Positions 27,901-36,530 are shown, counted from the first letter of the stretch. The stretch: 64,000 nt of DNA from an uncultured Gammaproteobacteria bacterium (GCA_947258715.1 CAMYJH010000005.1:62001-126000), one strand, 5' to 3'. The notes: generated by a model not told the origin, from the sequence alone. Numbers and translations are program-made.

Positions 27901-28914
27901 CCGGCCGATCTGCACCTCGGCACTGCCGCCGTGCACCCGCAGCCCGCCGAGGGTGTCGCTCAGCATCAGCCCTTCCGCGCGAATCCTGGCCCGCGCTCCC
28001 TCCATGACCCCGTGCTTCCAGCGGCTCCAGACGCTGAGGTCGGATTTCCCACCGGAGACCCATTTGCCGGCGGAATCGAATACGGCTCCGAGCTCGGAGG
28101 CGCGAATGCCGTTGGCGCTGACCACCGTGCGCCCCGACCAGTCGGCAGTGCTCAGATCGCCGGATGCATCGAGGGCGAAGTGAATACGTTCCTGCGAGAT
28201 TCCCGGGAGCCTGAAGGTGCCGCTCAAGCGGTGATTGTCCCCGCTGTTGGACAGCTCCACACGGGCGCTGGTGAGCAATATTGGCGCCTTGCCGTGACGC
28301 GCGTCTATCCAGCGCACGGTCGTGGCGTCGAATACGAGATTGCCTTCCTTCAACATCCAGCGGGCGAGGTCCCCCGGCATTTGTTTGGGTGCCGCTCCAT
28401 CGGTCGGTCGCATGCCGGCGACGTGGATGCTGCCGTCCTGGAAGCGTTTCACCGTCAGGGAGGCGCCGACGATGGTCACCGCGTGGGCAAGCAGTTGGCG
28501 GGACCTCACCGACTCCACCGGATCGACGCTGATGCGCACCTTGTCGAAAATGATCGCGGGCTCAGCGCTTGCGCCGATGTCGTCGACCTGATGCAGCTGG
28601 AGACCGTGAACTTCCAGCTGCGGCGACCAGCCCCGCCAGTAGGCCCGCAGCGAATCGATTCTCACCGGGCGCTGAAGCAGCTCGCTCACCCACCGCTCGA
28701 CTTCGGGGCGGTGGTCCTCTATCAAGGGAAATCCGAATCGCAACAGCCCCAGCAACAGGGCGATTACGATGAGTACGCCGGCGGCAAGGGGTTGGATCCA
28801 GGAAAACATGCGGCGCGCACGCGGGGCGGCGCGGCCGGCTAACTCAGACACAATTCCTGGCGCTGCGATCTTCGCCTCGCTGATGGATTCTTTTCTCTGC
28901 TCAGCAGGGGACAT
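24979..28914 (-). CDS. yhdP: AsmA-like envelope transport protein YhdP
   Basis: 1311-residue AsmA/TamB-like protein; in E. coli YhdP bridges the envelope and helps move phospholipid to the outer membrane. One N-terminal TM helix (about 40-65; PLAAGVLIVIALLLGLLRFGFP) precedes a very long repetitive beta-strand (groove) domain; the DUF3971 region and the C-terminal AsmA_2 part (LLSVTTLPQRLIMDFSDLFEQGVSYDLIEGSFSLENG and YTNNLTMETNTARVEIAGRTGL) are recognisable. Length is close to E. coli (about 1266). It lies 65 bp after rng on the same strand, the conserved order; tldD does not follow here. Confidence 0.94.
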   Translation of the reverse strand: MSPAEQRKESISEAKIAAPGIVSELAGRAAPRARRMFSWIQPLAAGVLIVIALLLGLLRFGFPLIEDHRPEVERWVSELLQRPVRIDSLRAYWRGWSPQLEVHGLQLHQVDDIGASAEPAIIFDKVRISVDPVESVRSRQLLAHAVTIVGASLTVKRFQDGSIHVAGMRPTDGAAPKQMPGDLARWMLKEGNLVFDATTVRWIDARHGKAPILLTSARVELSNSGDNHRLSGTFRLPGISQERIHFALDASGDLSTADWSGRTVVSANGIRASELGAVFDSAGKWVSGGKSDLSVWSRWKHGVMEGARARIRAEGLMLSDTLGGLRVHGGSAEVQIGRRENGWSADLLLRDIHTSEGRWRTSKGALDYIVDAEHGTQRLVGRFEHARLADLASLLQSKLKTIEFASAAMETYRPGANLSNLHFSIGLGEGVTEPFRLTADFDQLSAFVGSAYPGLSGYSGKIEIDGSAGVVSMDAGTLDVALSGVFERRFLLQTEGGRVAWRQQQRGIRLDVYDVGVAATGIDARVSGFAHLDGDTSGPLLNLVASWSSDDAGELRRYIPAGILKPKLSRWLRRAVRGGRLSEGKLLLHGRVAEFPFDNDDGIIEARLVVEDGKLDYGRGWPGLYDLTGELSFKGRRLDATLRSGRILGSSIEKGSVTIDQMGKGVPVVQIRGSARGTAAQGLEFLRKSPLKKRFSERLREIDAAGKVDLNLEVDFPLNKLGIRVDGRVAMQGNRVDFPNLKSGLKDAHGTLYFSRQGARAQSVDAVYLGRPVKLDMVTRPKPPHDVQVQISGRADRRFIARHLRNRGLLAGPAPWLGRLHGETEWFATIDVPAADPGGARRLAVGLESSLEGLAVDLPYPMGKDAASARRLKISMQEGEGKRKHARLTYGDDTRAAVELEARDGMQRVRRAAVRLGDGEASLPDGEGVYVHGALSELSAGAWVQAWKTAFAPEGVDPPPQSRLSQVAIDVGRLLMLGSSFDQVRIRARRHEDGSWTTRFDGPGLKGSVRLLEAAAESRLLATFDQIDYRSAPGEKGTRTADPQDVPAIRLVSDRVTFNGRNVGAVKLSATPTSAGLNFGDMSVASSQFEARANGYWHQRDGTHRSEFSVSVHSQQLGGFLEAMGFEGSNISGGATDVFLNAKWQDSPMAFDLSKLNGALHFRSTEGRLLGVKRGLTQRIFGLLSVTTLPQRLIMDFSDLFEQGVSYDLIEGSFSLENGEAYTNNLTMETNTARVEIAGRTGLVAKDYDQIMTVTPKLTSSLPLAPLWLAEKALKRELFGKTFSAQYTITGSWADPKVESIQVETKSEEKG

Positions 28915-28979
28915 GGTGCGACATTCCTCTGCAGCCGCGTCCGCATGGGTCTCCGGCGCGGGGATCGATCAAGTGTCCT

Positions 28980-30572
28980 CTACATGAGCACAACGTCGTA
29001 CTGCTCCCTGGAGTACATGGACTCGACCTGCAGCGTAATCGGTTTGCCGATGAACGCTTCGAGCTCGGCAAAGCTCGCGGATTCCTCGTCCACCAGCGTT
29101 TCGATCACCTCCGGGGAGGCGAGCACCAGCAACTTCTCGGTATCGAACAGACGCGCCTCACGCAGAATCTCGCGGAAAATCTCGTAGCAAACCGTGTCCG
29201 GAGTCTTTATCGTGCCGCGCCCGTCACAGGTGGGGCAGGGCTCGCAGAGAATATGTTCCAGGCTCTCGCGGGTTCGTTTACGCGTCATCTGCACCAAGCC
29301 CAGCGGGGAGACTCCGCTGATGTGGGTCTTGGTGTGGTCCCGGCCGAGGCTTTTTTCCAGCGCGCGCAGCACCTGCCGTTTGTGCTCGTCACTTCCCATG
29401 TCGATGAAATCGATGATGATGATACCGCCGAGGTTCCGCAGTCGAAGCTGCCTGGCGATGGCCTGGGACGCCTCTAGATTGGTCTTGAAGATGGTTTCTT
29501 CCAGATTTCGGCTGCCGACAAATGCGCCGGTGTTGACGTCGATGGTGGTCATCGCCTCGGTCTGGTCAATCACAAGGTGACCGCCGGACTTGAGCTGCAC
29601 CTTACGCTGCAGGGCCTTTTGGACCTCGTCCTCTACTCCGTAGAGATCAAATAGTGGACGTTCGCCGATGTAATGTTCGATTCTGCCGGCAAGTTCCGGA
29701 ACAAAGCGTTCCGTGAATTCGAGCACGCGCCGGACCGTGTCACGAGAGTCTATGCGGACACGCTCGATTTCGGTGCCCGAGAGCTCCCGCAGGGTGCGGA
29801 TGACCAGGGGCAGGTCCTCATGAACGATGTCCGGTGCGTTGGCGATGCGGGCGCGCTCCTGAATGGATTGCCACAGCTTGCAGAGGAAATTCATATCGGC
29901 GAGCAGCATCTCCTCGGACACGGACTCCGCCGCGGTTCTTACGATGTAACCATCCTCGATCGCTTGCGCTGCTCCGTTGCCTCCATTGTTGCCCTTTCCG
30001 CTGCTCAGGTTGGCGCCGGTTCGCCGCCGCATCAGGTCCCGGACCAAAGCGCGCAATCGGTCGCGTTCCGATTCTTCCTCGATTCTCTGCGAAACGCCGA
30101 TGGTGCCCGAGTTGGGCATATAGACGAGGTAGCACGACGGAATGGATACATAAGTGGTCAGCCGCGCGCCCTTGCTGCCGATGGGATCTTTGATCACCTG
30201 CACCAGAATATCCTGCTCCGGGCGCAGCAGCTCGGTGATGCTGTTTACGCTGCTTTGCTCAACGTCGACGGTGTCCCGGGTGGTGAGTTCGCCGTCGTGC
30301 AAGGTTGTTTCCGCCAGACTGGGTGGAACCGCCGGCTGGGCGTTATCGGTGGCGATGTCGGAAACATGCAGAAACGCCGCACGGTCGAGGCCGATGTCGA
30401 CGAAGGCGGCCTGCATTCCGGGGAGCACCCGACAAACGCGGCCCTTATAGACATTTCCCACCAGTCCGCGCCGGTTGGCCCTCTCGATGAACAGCTCCTG
30501 CAGGATGCCGCTCTCGGTCAGGGCGACACGGGTCTCGCGCGGGGTGACATTGATCAGTAGCTCTGCGCTCAT
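28980..30572 (-). CDS. rng: Ribonuclease G
   Basis: 530-residue endoribonuclease of the RNase E/G family, acting in 16S rRNA 5' maturation and mRNA decay. Seen: S1 domain (about 35-130; VYKGRVCRVLPGMQAAFVDIGLDRAAFLHVSD), the catalytic DNase I-like domain with ATTIDVNTGAFVG and GGIIIIDFIDM, and the zinc-link CEPCPTCDGRG. It is about 40 residues longer than E. coli RNase G: extra sequence lies in the S1 domain (TDNAQPAVPPSLAETTLHDGEL region) and a glycine-rich patch (GKGNNGGNG) near residue 195. Transcribed before yhdP. Confidence 0.95.
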   Translation of the reverse strand: MSAELLINVTPRETRVALTESGILQELFIERANRRGLVGNVYKGRVCRVLPGMQAAFVDIGLDRAAFLHVSDIATDNAQPAVPPSLAETTLHDGELTTRDTVDVEQSSVNSITELLRPEQDILVQVIKDPIGSKGARLTTYVSIPSCYLVYMPNSGTIGVSQRIEEESERDRLRALVRDLMRRRTGANLSSGKGNNGGNGAAQAIEDGYIVRTAAESVSEEMLLADMNFLCKLWQSIQERARIANAPDIVHEDLPLVIRTLRELSGTEIERVRIDSRDTVRRVLEFTERFVPELAGRIEHYIGERPLFDLYGVEDEVQKALQRKVQLKSGGHLVIDQTEAMTTIDVNTGAFVGSRNLEETIFKTNLEASQAIARQLRLRNLGGIIIIDFIDMGSDEHKRQVLRALEKSLGRDHTKTHISGVSPLGLVQMTRKRTRESLEHILCEPCPTCDGRGTIKTPDTVCYEIFREILREARLFDTEKLLVLASPEVIETLVDEESASFAELEAFIGKPITLQVESMYSREQYDVVLM

Positions 30573-31080
30573 GGTGGGGACTCTGACGAGGAACTTGTTT
30601 TTACCGCGGGGTTATTCGGCGCTTATTGCCCAAATTCTAGATGATTTTATTAAATTAATGGTCTAAATACAGGAAAAATAACGATATATAACCTACTAGT
30701 TCACCTCAGCACTGAACCGTCCAGGAGCCAGTGTATGCGCAGCGGGTGAGCGCCCACAACGGCGGCAAGCAGCGGAAAATGGGCGACTCTCTCGCCCCAG
30801 CCGCCGCGCGCCCAGGGACCCCGGGGATTCGACCTCGGTGCGCAAGGCCAGTTCTTACCCCGGATCGAGTTTGTGCCGGCGGCTCGAATTTTTGCTTCAG
30901 GGTGTGCGGGCCTAATTGGAGTCGTTTATCCTAGGCGCGCCTTGGTCGTCCGAGCGGTCTTTTGAGGCGACAAACAAATAATGATGAAATCGAAGCAGGC
31001 GGGCCGTCCATCTCCCTAAGGTGTCTAATGCCGGCCGCCTTGATTTGGCTGCAGGACGCCGACGCCAACCAGTGATCAGA
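30573..31080. other. Intergenic region between divergent rng and mrpE
   Basis: 508 bp with no convincing gene. An AT-rich stretch at about 30636-30700 contrasts with the GC-rich surroundings and probably holds promoters for rng (minus strand) and the Mrp operon (plus strand); no clean -35/-10 pair stands out. The remaining part is GC-rich with a proline/arginine-type open frame that I do not regard as coding. Confidence 0.5.
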
Positions 31081-31569
31081 ATGAATCCGCCCAAACGCGT
31101 TTACGGCACCCTCGCGGTTTTGTCAGTCCTCTGGCTGGCGCTCTCCGGCTATTTTCAGGCGCTACTGATCTCCTTCGGGATCCTGTCCTGTGTGCTCGTA
31201 ACGTGGCTCGGGGCGCGCATGGATCGCACCGACGGTGAGCACCACGTCGGCCTGGTAAGACCGTTGGCCACTATCCGTTATCTCGGATGGCTGACGCTCG
31301 AGGTGATCAAATCCAATCTGGACGTGTCCCGACGCATCCTTTCGCCCCGCCTGCCCATCAGCCCGACGGTGGTATGGGTCCCCGCGTCTCAGAAGAGTGA
31401 GATCGGTCGCGTCATCTTTGCCAATTCCATCACTCTCACCCCTGGAACGGTATCCATCGATGTGCAGGCGGGTGAAATCGAGGTGCACGCGCTCAGCAAA
31501 GAGGGCGCGGATGCGCTGCTGGAAGGCGAGATGAATCGGCGCGTGCGGGCCATCGAATGGGAGGACTGA
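31081..31569 (+). CDS. mrpE: Mrp-type antiporter subunit E
   Basis: 162-residue membrane protein of the MnhE/MrpE family, first gene of an Mrp-like cation/proton antiporter operon. N-terminal two hydrophobic helices (LAVLSVLWLALSGYFQALLISFGILSCVLVTWLG), then the family's IRYLGWLTLEVIKSNLDVSRRIL and FANSITLTPGTVSIDVQAGEIEVHAL. ATG 31081 is chosen at the point where similarity begins (MNPPKRVYGTL); the frame is open from 31021 but that part is not conserved. The stop overlaps the mrpF start by 1 bp. Confidence 0.92.
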   Translation: MNPPKRVYGTLAVLSVLWLALSGYFQALLISFGILSCVLVTWLGARMDRTDGEHHVGLVRPLATIRYLGWLTLEVIKSNLDVSRRILSPRLPISPTVVWVPASQKSEIGRVIFANSITLTPGTVSIDVQAGEIEVHALSKEGADALLEGEMNRRVRAIEWED

Positions 31570-31859
31570 TGTTTATCGTTGCCTCCATCGCGATCGTGGT
31601 CACCATGGTGCTGGTACTGGTAAGAGCCCTGCTGGGGCCTACGGTGTACGACCGGATTCTGGCGGCAAACAGCTTCGGCACGAAGACGGTGCTCATTATT
31701 GCCGTCTATGGTTTTCTCACCGGCAGGCCCGACTTCCTGGATATTGCGCTTGTTTATGCATTGATTAACTTCATCAGCGTGGTTGCCGTGCTCAAATTTT
31801 TTGAATACGGCGATCTGGGCGTATCGACGCGCAAGAAGACGAGGCAGTCGGAGCCGTGA
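31569..31859 (+). CDS. mrpF: Mrp-type antiporter subunit F
   Basis: 96-residue three-helix membrane protein of the MrpF/MnhF family. Recognisable RALLGPTVYDRILAANSFGTKTVLIIAVYGFLTGRPDFLDIALVYALINFISVVAVLKF. ATG 31569 overlaps the mrpE stop (TGATG), and its own stop overlaps mrpG (GTGA). MrpF is an accessory subunit needed for assembly of the complex. Confidence 0.93.
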   Translation: MFIVASIAIVVTMVLVLVRALLGPTVYDRILAANSFGTKTVLIIAVYGFLTGRPDFLDIALVYALINFISVVAVLKFFEYGDLGVSTRKKTRQSEP

Positions 31860-32179
31860 GCGCAGTGTTCGATGTCCTTAGCTGGGTTCTCCTGCTGGCG
31901 GGATCATTTTTTGTGTTCACCGGCGCCGTCGGGCTGCTCAGACTGCCTGAATTTTTCACCCGCATTCACAGCGCTGGCGTTACTGACACCCTCGGCGCCG
32001 GGCTGATGCTGGCGGGAATGCTGCTTCAGGCCGGGTCATGGACCGTGGCGGCGAAACTGATCCTCATTTTTCTTTTCATGATGATCACCGGACCGACGTC
32101 AACCCACGCCCTGGCCAAGGCCGCGCTACACGGTAAGCTGACGCCGACTACAGCCGGTAAAGAAGGAGTGAAGTCATAG
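31856..32179 (+). CDS. mrpG: Mrp-type antiporter subunit G
   Basis: 107-residue membrane protein of the MrpG/MnhG family: three hydrophobic helices and the conserved GAVGLLRLPEFFTRIHSAGVTDTLGAGLMLAG followed by LILIFLFMMITGPTSTHALAKAAL. It starts at GTG 31856, overlapping the mrpF stop by 4 bp. Its terminal codons AAG TCA TAG overlap a possible AUA start of the next gene. Confidence 0.93.
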   Translation: MSAVFDVLSWVLLLAGSFFVFTGAVGLLRLPEFFTRIHSAGVTDTLGAGLMLAGMLLQAGSWTVAAKLILIFLFMMITGPTSTHALAKAALHGKLTPTTAGKEGVKS

Positions 32180-32205
32180 AAATCCTCATCAGTAACGCGC
32201 TTCTG

Positions 32206-32724
32206 TTGTTTATTGTCGCCGTCGCTCTGGCCGCCGCGAGGCTTCGGCACTTGTTCGCGGTGGTGATGCTGTTCGCCATTTTCAGTCTGTTATCCGCGGC
32301 GGTTTTCGTCACCCTGGATGCGGTCGACGTAGCTTTTACCGAAGCGGCGGTGGGTGCCGGGATTTCCACCATTCTGATGCTGGCGACGCTGGCCGTGACC
32401 CGAACCCGGGAGGAGCGGGCGCACCGGCTCAAGCCCTTGGCGTGGGTGGCGACGGTGTTTACCGGCGCGGTGCTCCTCTACGGCACCATGGATTATCCTC
32501 AGGTGGGCGACCCGACGGCGCCCGCCCACCAGCACGTCGCGCCCCGCTACATACAGCAGTCGGGTGAGGAAATCGGCATTCCCAACGTAGTGACGTCGGT
32601 GCTGGCGAGCTATCGGGGCTACGATACCCTGGGCGAGGTCACGGTCATCTTCACCGCGGGCATCGGCGTGTTGTGTCTTCTCGGCCCGGTGATCACGCTT
32701 TTCGGCAAGCGTGAGAAGGACTGA
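32206..32724 (+). CDS. Stand-alone MbhD/MbhE-like (DUF4040) antiporter subunit
   Basis: About 172 residues, covering MbhD (DUF4040; LDAVDVAFTEAAVGAGISTILMLATLA) and MbhE (NVVTSVLASYRGYDTLGEVTVIFTAGIGVLCLLG) segments, which form the C-terminal part of large MrpA proteins. Here they are a separate gene and no long mrpA is present. Coordinates use the first canonical codon, TTG 32206, but this cuts the first helix and has no ribosome binding site. The in-frame codon ATA 32176 has AAGGAG 7 bp upstream and would restore EILISNALLLFIVAVALAAARLRHL, so translation may start there. Part of the overlapping Mrp-like operon. Confidence 0.88.
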   Translation: MFIVAVALAAARLRHLFAVVMLFAIFSLLSAAVFVTLDAVDVAFTEAAVGAGISTILMLATLAVTRTREERAHRLKPLAWVATVFTGAVLLYGTMDYPQVGDPTAPAHQHVAPRYIQQSGEEIGIPNVVTSVLASYRGYDTLGEVTVIFTAGIGVLCLLGPVITLFGKREKD

Positions 32725-32729
32725 TCGGA

Positions 32730-33143
32730 ATGCAGCATCACGTCGTATTGCGCATCGTTTGCAAACTCCTCATTCCTCTCATCCTGCTGTTTGCTCTTTA
32801 CGTGCAGTTTCATGGCGACTATGGACCCGGCGGCGGATTCCAGGCGGGAGTCATCTTCGGCGCCGGTTTCATTCTCTACGGGATCGTCTTTGGACTCCGT
32901 TCTGTTCAGACCGTCGCGCCTCCGCCTGTGGTGGTCATGGTTTCCTGCGCCGGCGTGCTGCTCTACGCGCTGGTGGGTGTTGCCGGGCCTATGATGGGCG
33001 GCAACTATCTTGACTACAGCGTGCTGTTGGACGACCCCGTTGCCGGGCAGCACTTGGGCATTATTCTCATCGAGCTGGGCGTCGGTTTGACCGTCGCCTC
33101 GACCATGACCGCGCTGTTCTACGCCTTTGCAGAACGGCGGTAA
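32730..33143 (+). CDS. mrpB: Mrp-type antiporter subunit B
   Basis: 137-residue MnhB/MrpB-family membrane protein with four hydrophobic helices. Signature HGDYGPGGGFQAGVIFGAGFILYGIVFG and the C-terminal HLGIILIELGVGLTVASTMTALFYAF are clear. It starts 5 bp after the preceding stop. It interacts with MrpC in Mrp structures known from other bacteria. Confidence 0.93.
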   Translation: MQHHVVLRIVCKLLIPLILLFALYVQFHGDYGPGGGFQAGVIFGAGFILYGIVFGLRSVQTVAPPPVVVMVSCAGVLLYALVGVAGPMMGGNYLDYSVLLDDPVAGQHLGIILIELGVGLTVASTMTALFYAFAERR

Positions 33144-33202
33144 TGGCATCCGCCGATAATCAAAACCGACTCGCAGCTGACATCATCAGGCTTTAGTTGA
33201 AC

Positions 33203-33550
33203 ATGGTCCATTTCAATTATTGGGTCGTCATTGTGCTCATTATGACCGGGCTCTACGTCGTCATGGCGCAAACCAACTTGGTCAAGAAGGTACTCGGCCT
33301 GAATATCTTTCAGGTCGCGGTATTCATTCTCTACATATCCGTGGGCAAGTTAGCCGGGGGCACGGCGCCTATTCTCGCCGCCGGATTTGATCGTTATGCC
33401 AACCCGTTGCCCCACGTTCTCATTCTCACCGCCATCGTCGTTGGCGTGGCAACGACGGCACTGGCTCTGGCGCTGGTGATTCGCATCGACAAAGCCTACG
33501 GCACCATCGACGAGATGGAGATCGAAGAGCTCGACAAGGAGCAAGAATGA
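33203..33550 (+). CDS. mrpC: Mrp-type antiporter subunit C (NuoK-like)
   Basis: 115-residue, three-helix homologue of complex I NuoK. Seen: YWVVIVLIMTGLYVVMAQTNLVKKVLGLNIFQVAVFILYISVG and the PLPHVLILTAIVVGVATTALALALVIRI region, with a charged tail EMEIEELDKEQE. ATG 33203 is chosen over an in-frame TTG six bases earlier. The last four bases overlap the next start (ATGA). Confidence 0.93.
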   Translation: MVHFNYWVVIVLIMTGLYVVMAQTNLVKKVLGLNIFQVAVFILYISVGKLAGGTAPILAAGFDRYANPLPHVLILTAIVVGVATTALALALVIRIDKAYGTIDEMEIEELDKEQE

Positions 33551-35055
33551 GCGGTTCGGTCGCCGCGGATTTGCTGGCGCAGCTTGCCGCGATTCAGGTG
33601 ATTCTGCCGCTTCTGGCGGCACCTGTGTGCGTGCTGACGGGGCGCGGCGGGCGCGCCTGGGCGGTGGCGCTGGTGGTCAGCTGGTGCGCTTTCCTTACCG
33701 CCTGGGGTCTGCTCTCCCAGGTGCTAGATCAGGGCGTGATCCGTTATGAGTTGGGCGGTTGGGCAGCACCCTGGGGTATCGAATACCGCATCGATGAGAT
33801 TAATTCATTTGTGCTTTTGATCGTCTCCGGCGTGAGCTCGCTGGCGCTGATCTTTGCGCGCACCAGCGTGGCGCGGGAAGTGCCGGAAGAGAAACGCTCG
33901 TTGTTTTACTGCGCCTGGATGCTCTGCCTCACCGGTTTGCTGGGCATCACCATCACCGGCGACGCCTTCAACGTCTTCGTGTTCCTCGAAATTTCATCGC
34001 TCTCCACCTACGTGCTCGTGAGCCTCGGCAGTCATCGGCGGGCTCTGGTATCCGCCTTTAGGTATCTGGTCTTGGGTACCGTCGGCGCGACCTTCATTCT
34101 CATTGGCGTTGGCCTGCTTTACGCCATGACCGGCACGCTCAATATGGTGGATCTCGCCGAGCGGATTCCGCCGGTCTCGCAAACCCGCACCGTTTACGCT
34201 GCGTTCGCGTTTCTCGCTGTTGGCATTGGATTGAAGATGGCGCTGTTCCCGTTTCACGCTTGGCTTCCCGGTGCCTACGCGGAGGCGCCTTCGGCAGTGA
34301 CCGCTTTTATTGCGGGAGCTTCGACCAAGGTGGCTGTGTACGTGCTGTTGCGGTTTTATTTCACAGTCTTCGGCGCCAGCTTTGCGTTCGGCGAGCTGCG
34401 ATTCGAGCTGTTCCTGATGCCGCTGGCGCTCATCTGCATCCTGATCATGTCCCTGATCGCGGTCTATCAGAACGATATCAAGCGCACGCTGGCGTACTCC
34501 AGTCTTGCCCAAATCGGATACATGGTTCTCGGAATATCACTGGTTTCCGTCGCCGGTCTCACCGGAGGCATCGTTCATCTGTTCAACCACGCGCTGATGA
34601 AGTCCGCGCTGTTCATGTCCCTGGGCTGCGTTTTCTATCGTGTGGGATCCATATCGCTGGCGTCGCTGGAAGGACTAGGGCGGCGCATGCCGTGGACCTT
34701 GGGCGCTTTTGTCGTCGGCGCGCTGAGCCTGGTCGGCGTTCCCATGACCGTCGGTTTCGTCAGTAAGTGGTATCTCATTTTTGCCGCGATCGATCGCGGT
34801 TGGTGGCCGCTGGCGGTGTTCGTCGTGCTCACCTCGCTGATTGCGCTGGCTTACGTTTGGCGCGTCGTAGAGGTGGCGTATTTCCGCACCGCCCGGGAAG
34901 GGTCGGCGCAGGCGGAAGCGGTGGAGGCGCCTGTGTTAATGCTGGTTCCGCTGTGGATGTTGGTCGCCGCCAGTGTCTATTTCGGCCTCGACACCTCGCT
35001 TACCGTGGGCGTTGCCGAGCGGGCCGCGGAGACGCTGCTGGGGTCAGGACGTTGA
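33547..35055 (+). CDS. mrpD: Mrp-type antiporter subunit D (NuoN/M-like), first copy
   Basis: 502-residue proton-conducting transporter subunit, about 14 hydrophobic helices, homologous to complex I NuoL/M/N. Conserved proton-path residues are visible: E in VFVFLEISSLSTYVLVSLG, K in GIGLKMALFPFHAWLPGAYAEAPSAVTAF, and the ALMKSALFMSLG lysine. Starts at ATG overlapping mrpC by 4 bp; its stop overlaps the next TTG start. First of three such subunits in this operon. Confidence 0.93.
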   Translation: MSGSVAADLLAQLAAIQVILPLLAAPVCVLTGRGGRAWAVALVVSWCAFLTAWGLLSQVLDQGVIRYELGGWAAPWGIEYRIDEINSFVLLIVSGVSSLALIFARTSVAREVPEEKRSLFYCAWMLCLTGLLGITITGDAFNVFVFLEISSLSTYVLVSLGSHRRALVSAFRYLVLGTVGATFILIGVGLLYAMTGTLNMVDLAERIPPVSQTRTVYAAFAFLAVGIGLKMALFPFHAWLPGAYAEAPSAVTAFIAGASTKVAVYVLLRFYFTVFGASFAFGELRFELFLMPLALICILIMSLIAVYQNDIKRTLAYSSLAQIGYMVLGISLVSVAGLTGGIVHLFNHALMKSALFMSLGCVFYRVGSISLASLEGLGRRMPWTLGAFVVGALSLVGVPMTVGFVSKWYLIFAAIDRGWWPLAVFVVLTSLIALAYVWRVVEVAYFRTAREGSAQAEAVEAPVLMLVPLWMLVAASVYFGLDTSLTVGVAERAAETLLGSGR

Positions 35056-36530
35056 GCACTGCGCCGGTAGTCGCATGGACCTTGCTGGTGCCGTTGCTCG
35101 GAGCGATAGGCATCGCGTTTTTTAACCAGCGCCCCAATCTGCGCGAAGCCGTGACACTCGGCGCCGCCGTGATCTTATTCCTGCTTGTGCTCAGTCTTTA
35201 TCCCGAGGTCGCCGCAGGCAATCGCCCGGGCGTGGTGCTGTTCACGGTACTGCCCGGACTCGACCTGGCGCTTTCCATTGAGCCGCTCGGAATGTTGTTC
35301 GGCCTGGTGGCGAGCTTTCTCTGGATCGTCACCTCGGTCTATTCCATCGGCTACATGCGCGGCAACGAGGAATCGAACCAGACGCGGTTCTATGTCTGCT
35401 TTGCCGTTGCGCTCGCCAGCACCATGGGCGTTGCCTTCGCCGCCAACATGTTCACCATGTTCATCTTTTACGAGGTGCTGACGCTTTCCACCTATCCTCT
35501 AGTGACCCATTCCGGCACCGACGAAGCGCGCAGGGCGGGCAGGGTGTATCTCGGCGTTCTCCTGGGGACCTCGATTGGCCTGCAGCTTTTTGCCGTGATC
35601 TGGACCTGGTCACTCACCGGCACGCTGGATTTCACCGAAGGCGGCATTTTGCGCGATGCCGCCTCGCCGGCGCTCACCGGGGCGCTGTTCGCCATGTACG
35701 TTTTCGGTATCGGAAAAGCCGCGCTGATGCCGTTTCACCGCTGGCTGCCGGCGGCAATGGTAGCTCCGACACCGGTGAGCGCTTTGCTGCACGCGGTGGC
35801 GGTGGTCAAGGCCGGCGTATTCGCGATTCTCAAGGTCTCCGTCTATGTCTTCGGAATCGACTACTTGAGAGAGATCGGAGCGGGCACCTGGCTGGTATAT
35901 GTCGCCGGAGCGACGGTCATCATCGCTTCCCTCGTGGCGTTGTCCAAGGACAACCTCAAGGCGCGGCTGGCGTATTCCACCGTCAGCCAGCTCTCCTATG
36001 TGGTCATCGCCGCCGCGGTGCTGGCGCCGCTGTCGGTCATGGGTGCTGCGATTCACATCGCCGCACATGCCTTCGGAAAGATCACGCTGTTTTTTGCCGC
36101 CGGCTCCATCTACACGGCTGCCCACAAAACCGAGGTGAGCCAGCTCAACGGCATCGGAAGGCGAATGCCATGGACCATGGCTGCTTTCGCCATTGGCAGC
36201 CTTTCCATGGTCGGACTGCCGCCGACGGCGGGCTTCGTGAGCAAGTGGTACATCCTGCTCGGGGCATTGGAAAGCGATCAGATGGCAGTGGTGGGCGTCA
36301 TTTTCGCCAGTACCCTGCTCAACGCTGCGTACTTTTTGCCCATCGTTTACGCCGCTTTTTTTCGCCCGGCAGAAACCGAAGCCGGAAACGATGGGCATCA
36401 TTCTCACGCTGAAGCGCCGTTTCCGGTGGTGGCGGCGCTCGTCGTTACAGCGCTTGGAACGGTGGCGCTCTTCTTGTTGCCGGATCTCTCCATTCCCCTT
36501 GCGCGACAGCTGGCGGAGACGGTTCCATGA
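35052..36530 (+). CDS. Proton-conducting antiporter subunit (MrpD/NuoM-like), second copy
   Basis: 492 residues, about 14 hydrophobic helices. Conserved E in MFIFYEVLTLSTYPLVTHSG, K in FGIGKAALMPFHRWLPAAMVAPTPVSALLHAVAVVKAGVF and the AFGKITLFFAAGSI lysine indicate a functional proton-translocating module. Start assigned to TTG 35052, which overlaps the previous stop (TTGA), because the preceding frame lies inside mrpD; similarity begins at VAWTLLVPLLGAIGIAFF. A histidine patch (DGHHSHAE) sits in the C-terminal loop. Its stop overlaps the next start (ATGA). Confidence 0.9.
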   Translation: MSTAPVVAWTLLVPLLGAIGIAFFNQRPNLREAVTLGAAVILFLLVLSLYPEVAAGNRPGVVLFTVLPGLDLALSIEPLGMLFGLVASFLWIVTSVYSIGYMRGNEESNQTRFYVCFAVALASTMGVAFAANMFTMFIFYEVLTLSTYPLVTHSGTDEARRAGRVYLGVLLGTSIGLQLFAVIWTWSLTGTLDFTEGGILRDAASPALTGALFAMYVFGIGKAALMPFHRWLPAAMVAPTPVSALLHAVAVVKAGVFAILKVSVYVFGIDYLREIGAGTWLVYVAGATVIIASLVALSKDNLKARLAYSTVSQLSYVVIAAAVLAPLSVMGAAIHIAAHAFGKITLFFAAGSIYTAAHKTEVSQLNGIGRRMPWTMAAFAIGSLSMVGLPPTAGFVSKWYILLGALESDQMAVVGVIFASTLLNAAYFLPIVYAAFFRPAETEAGNDGHHSHAEAPFPVVAALVVTALGTVALFLLPDLSIPLARQLAETVP

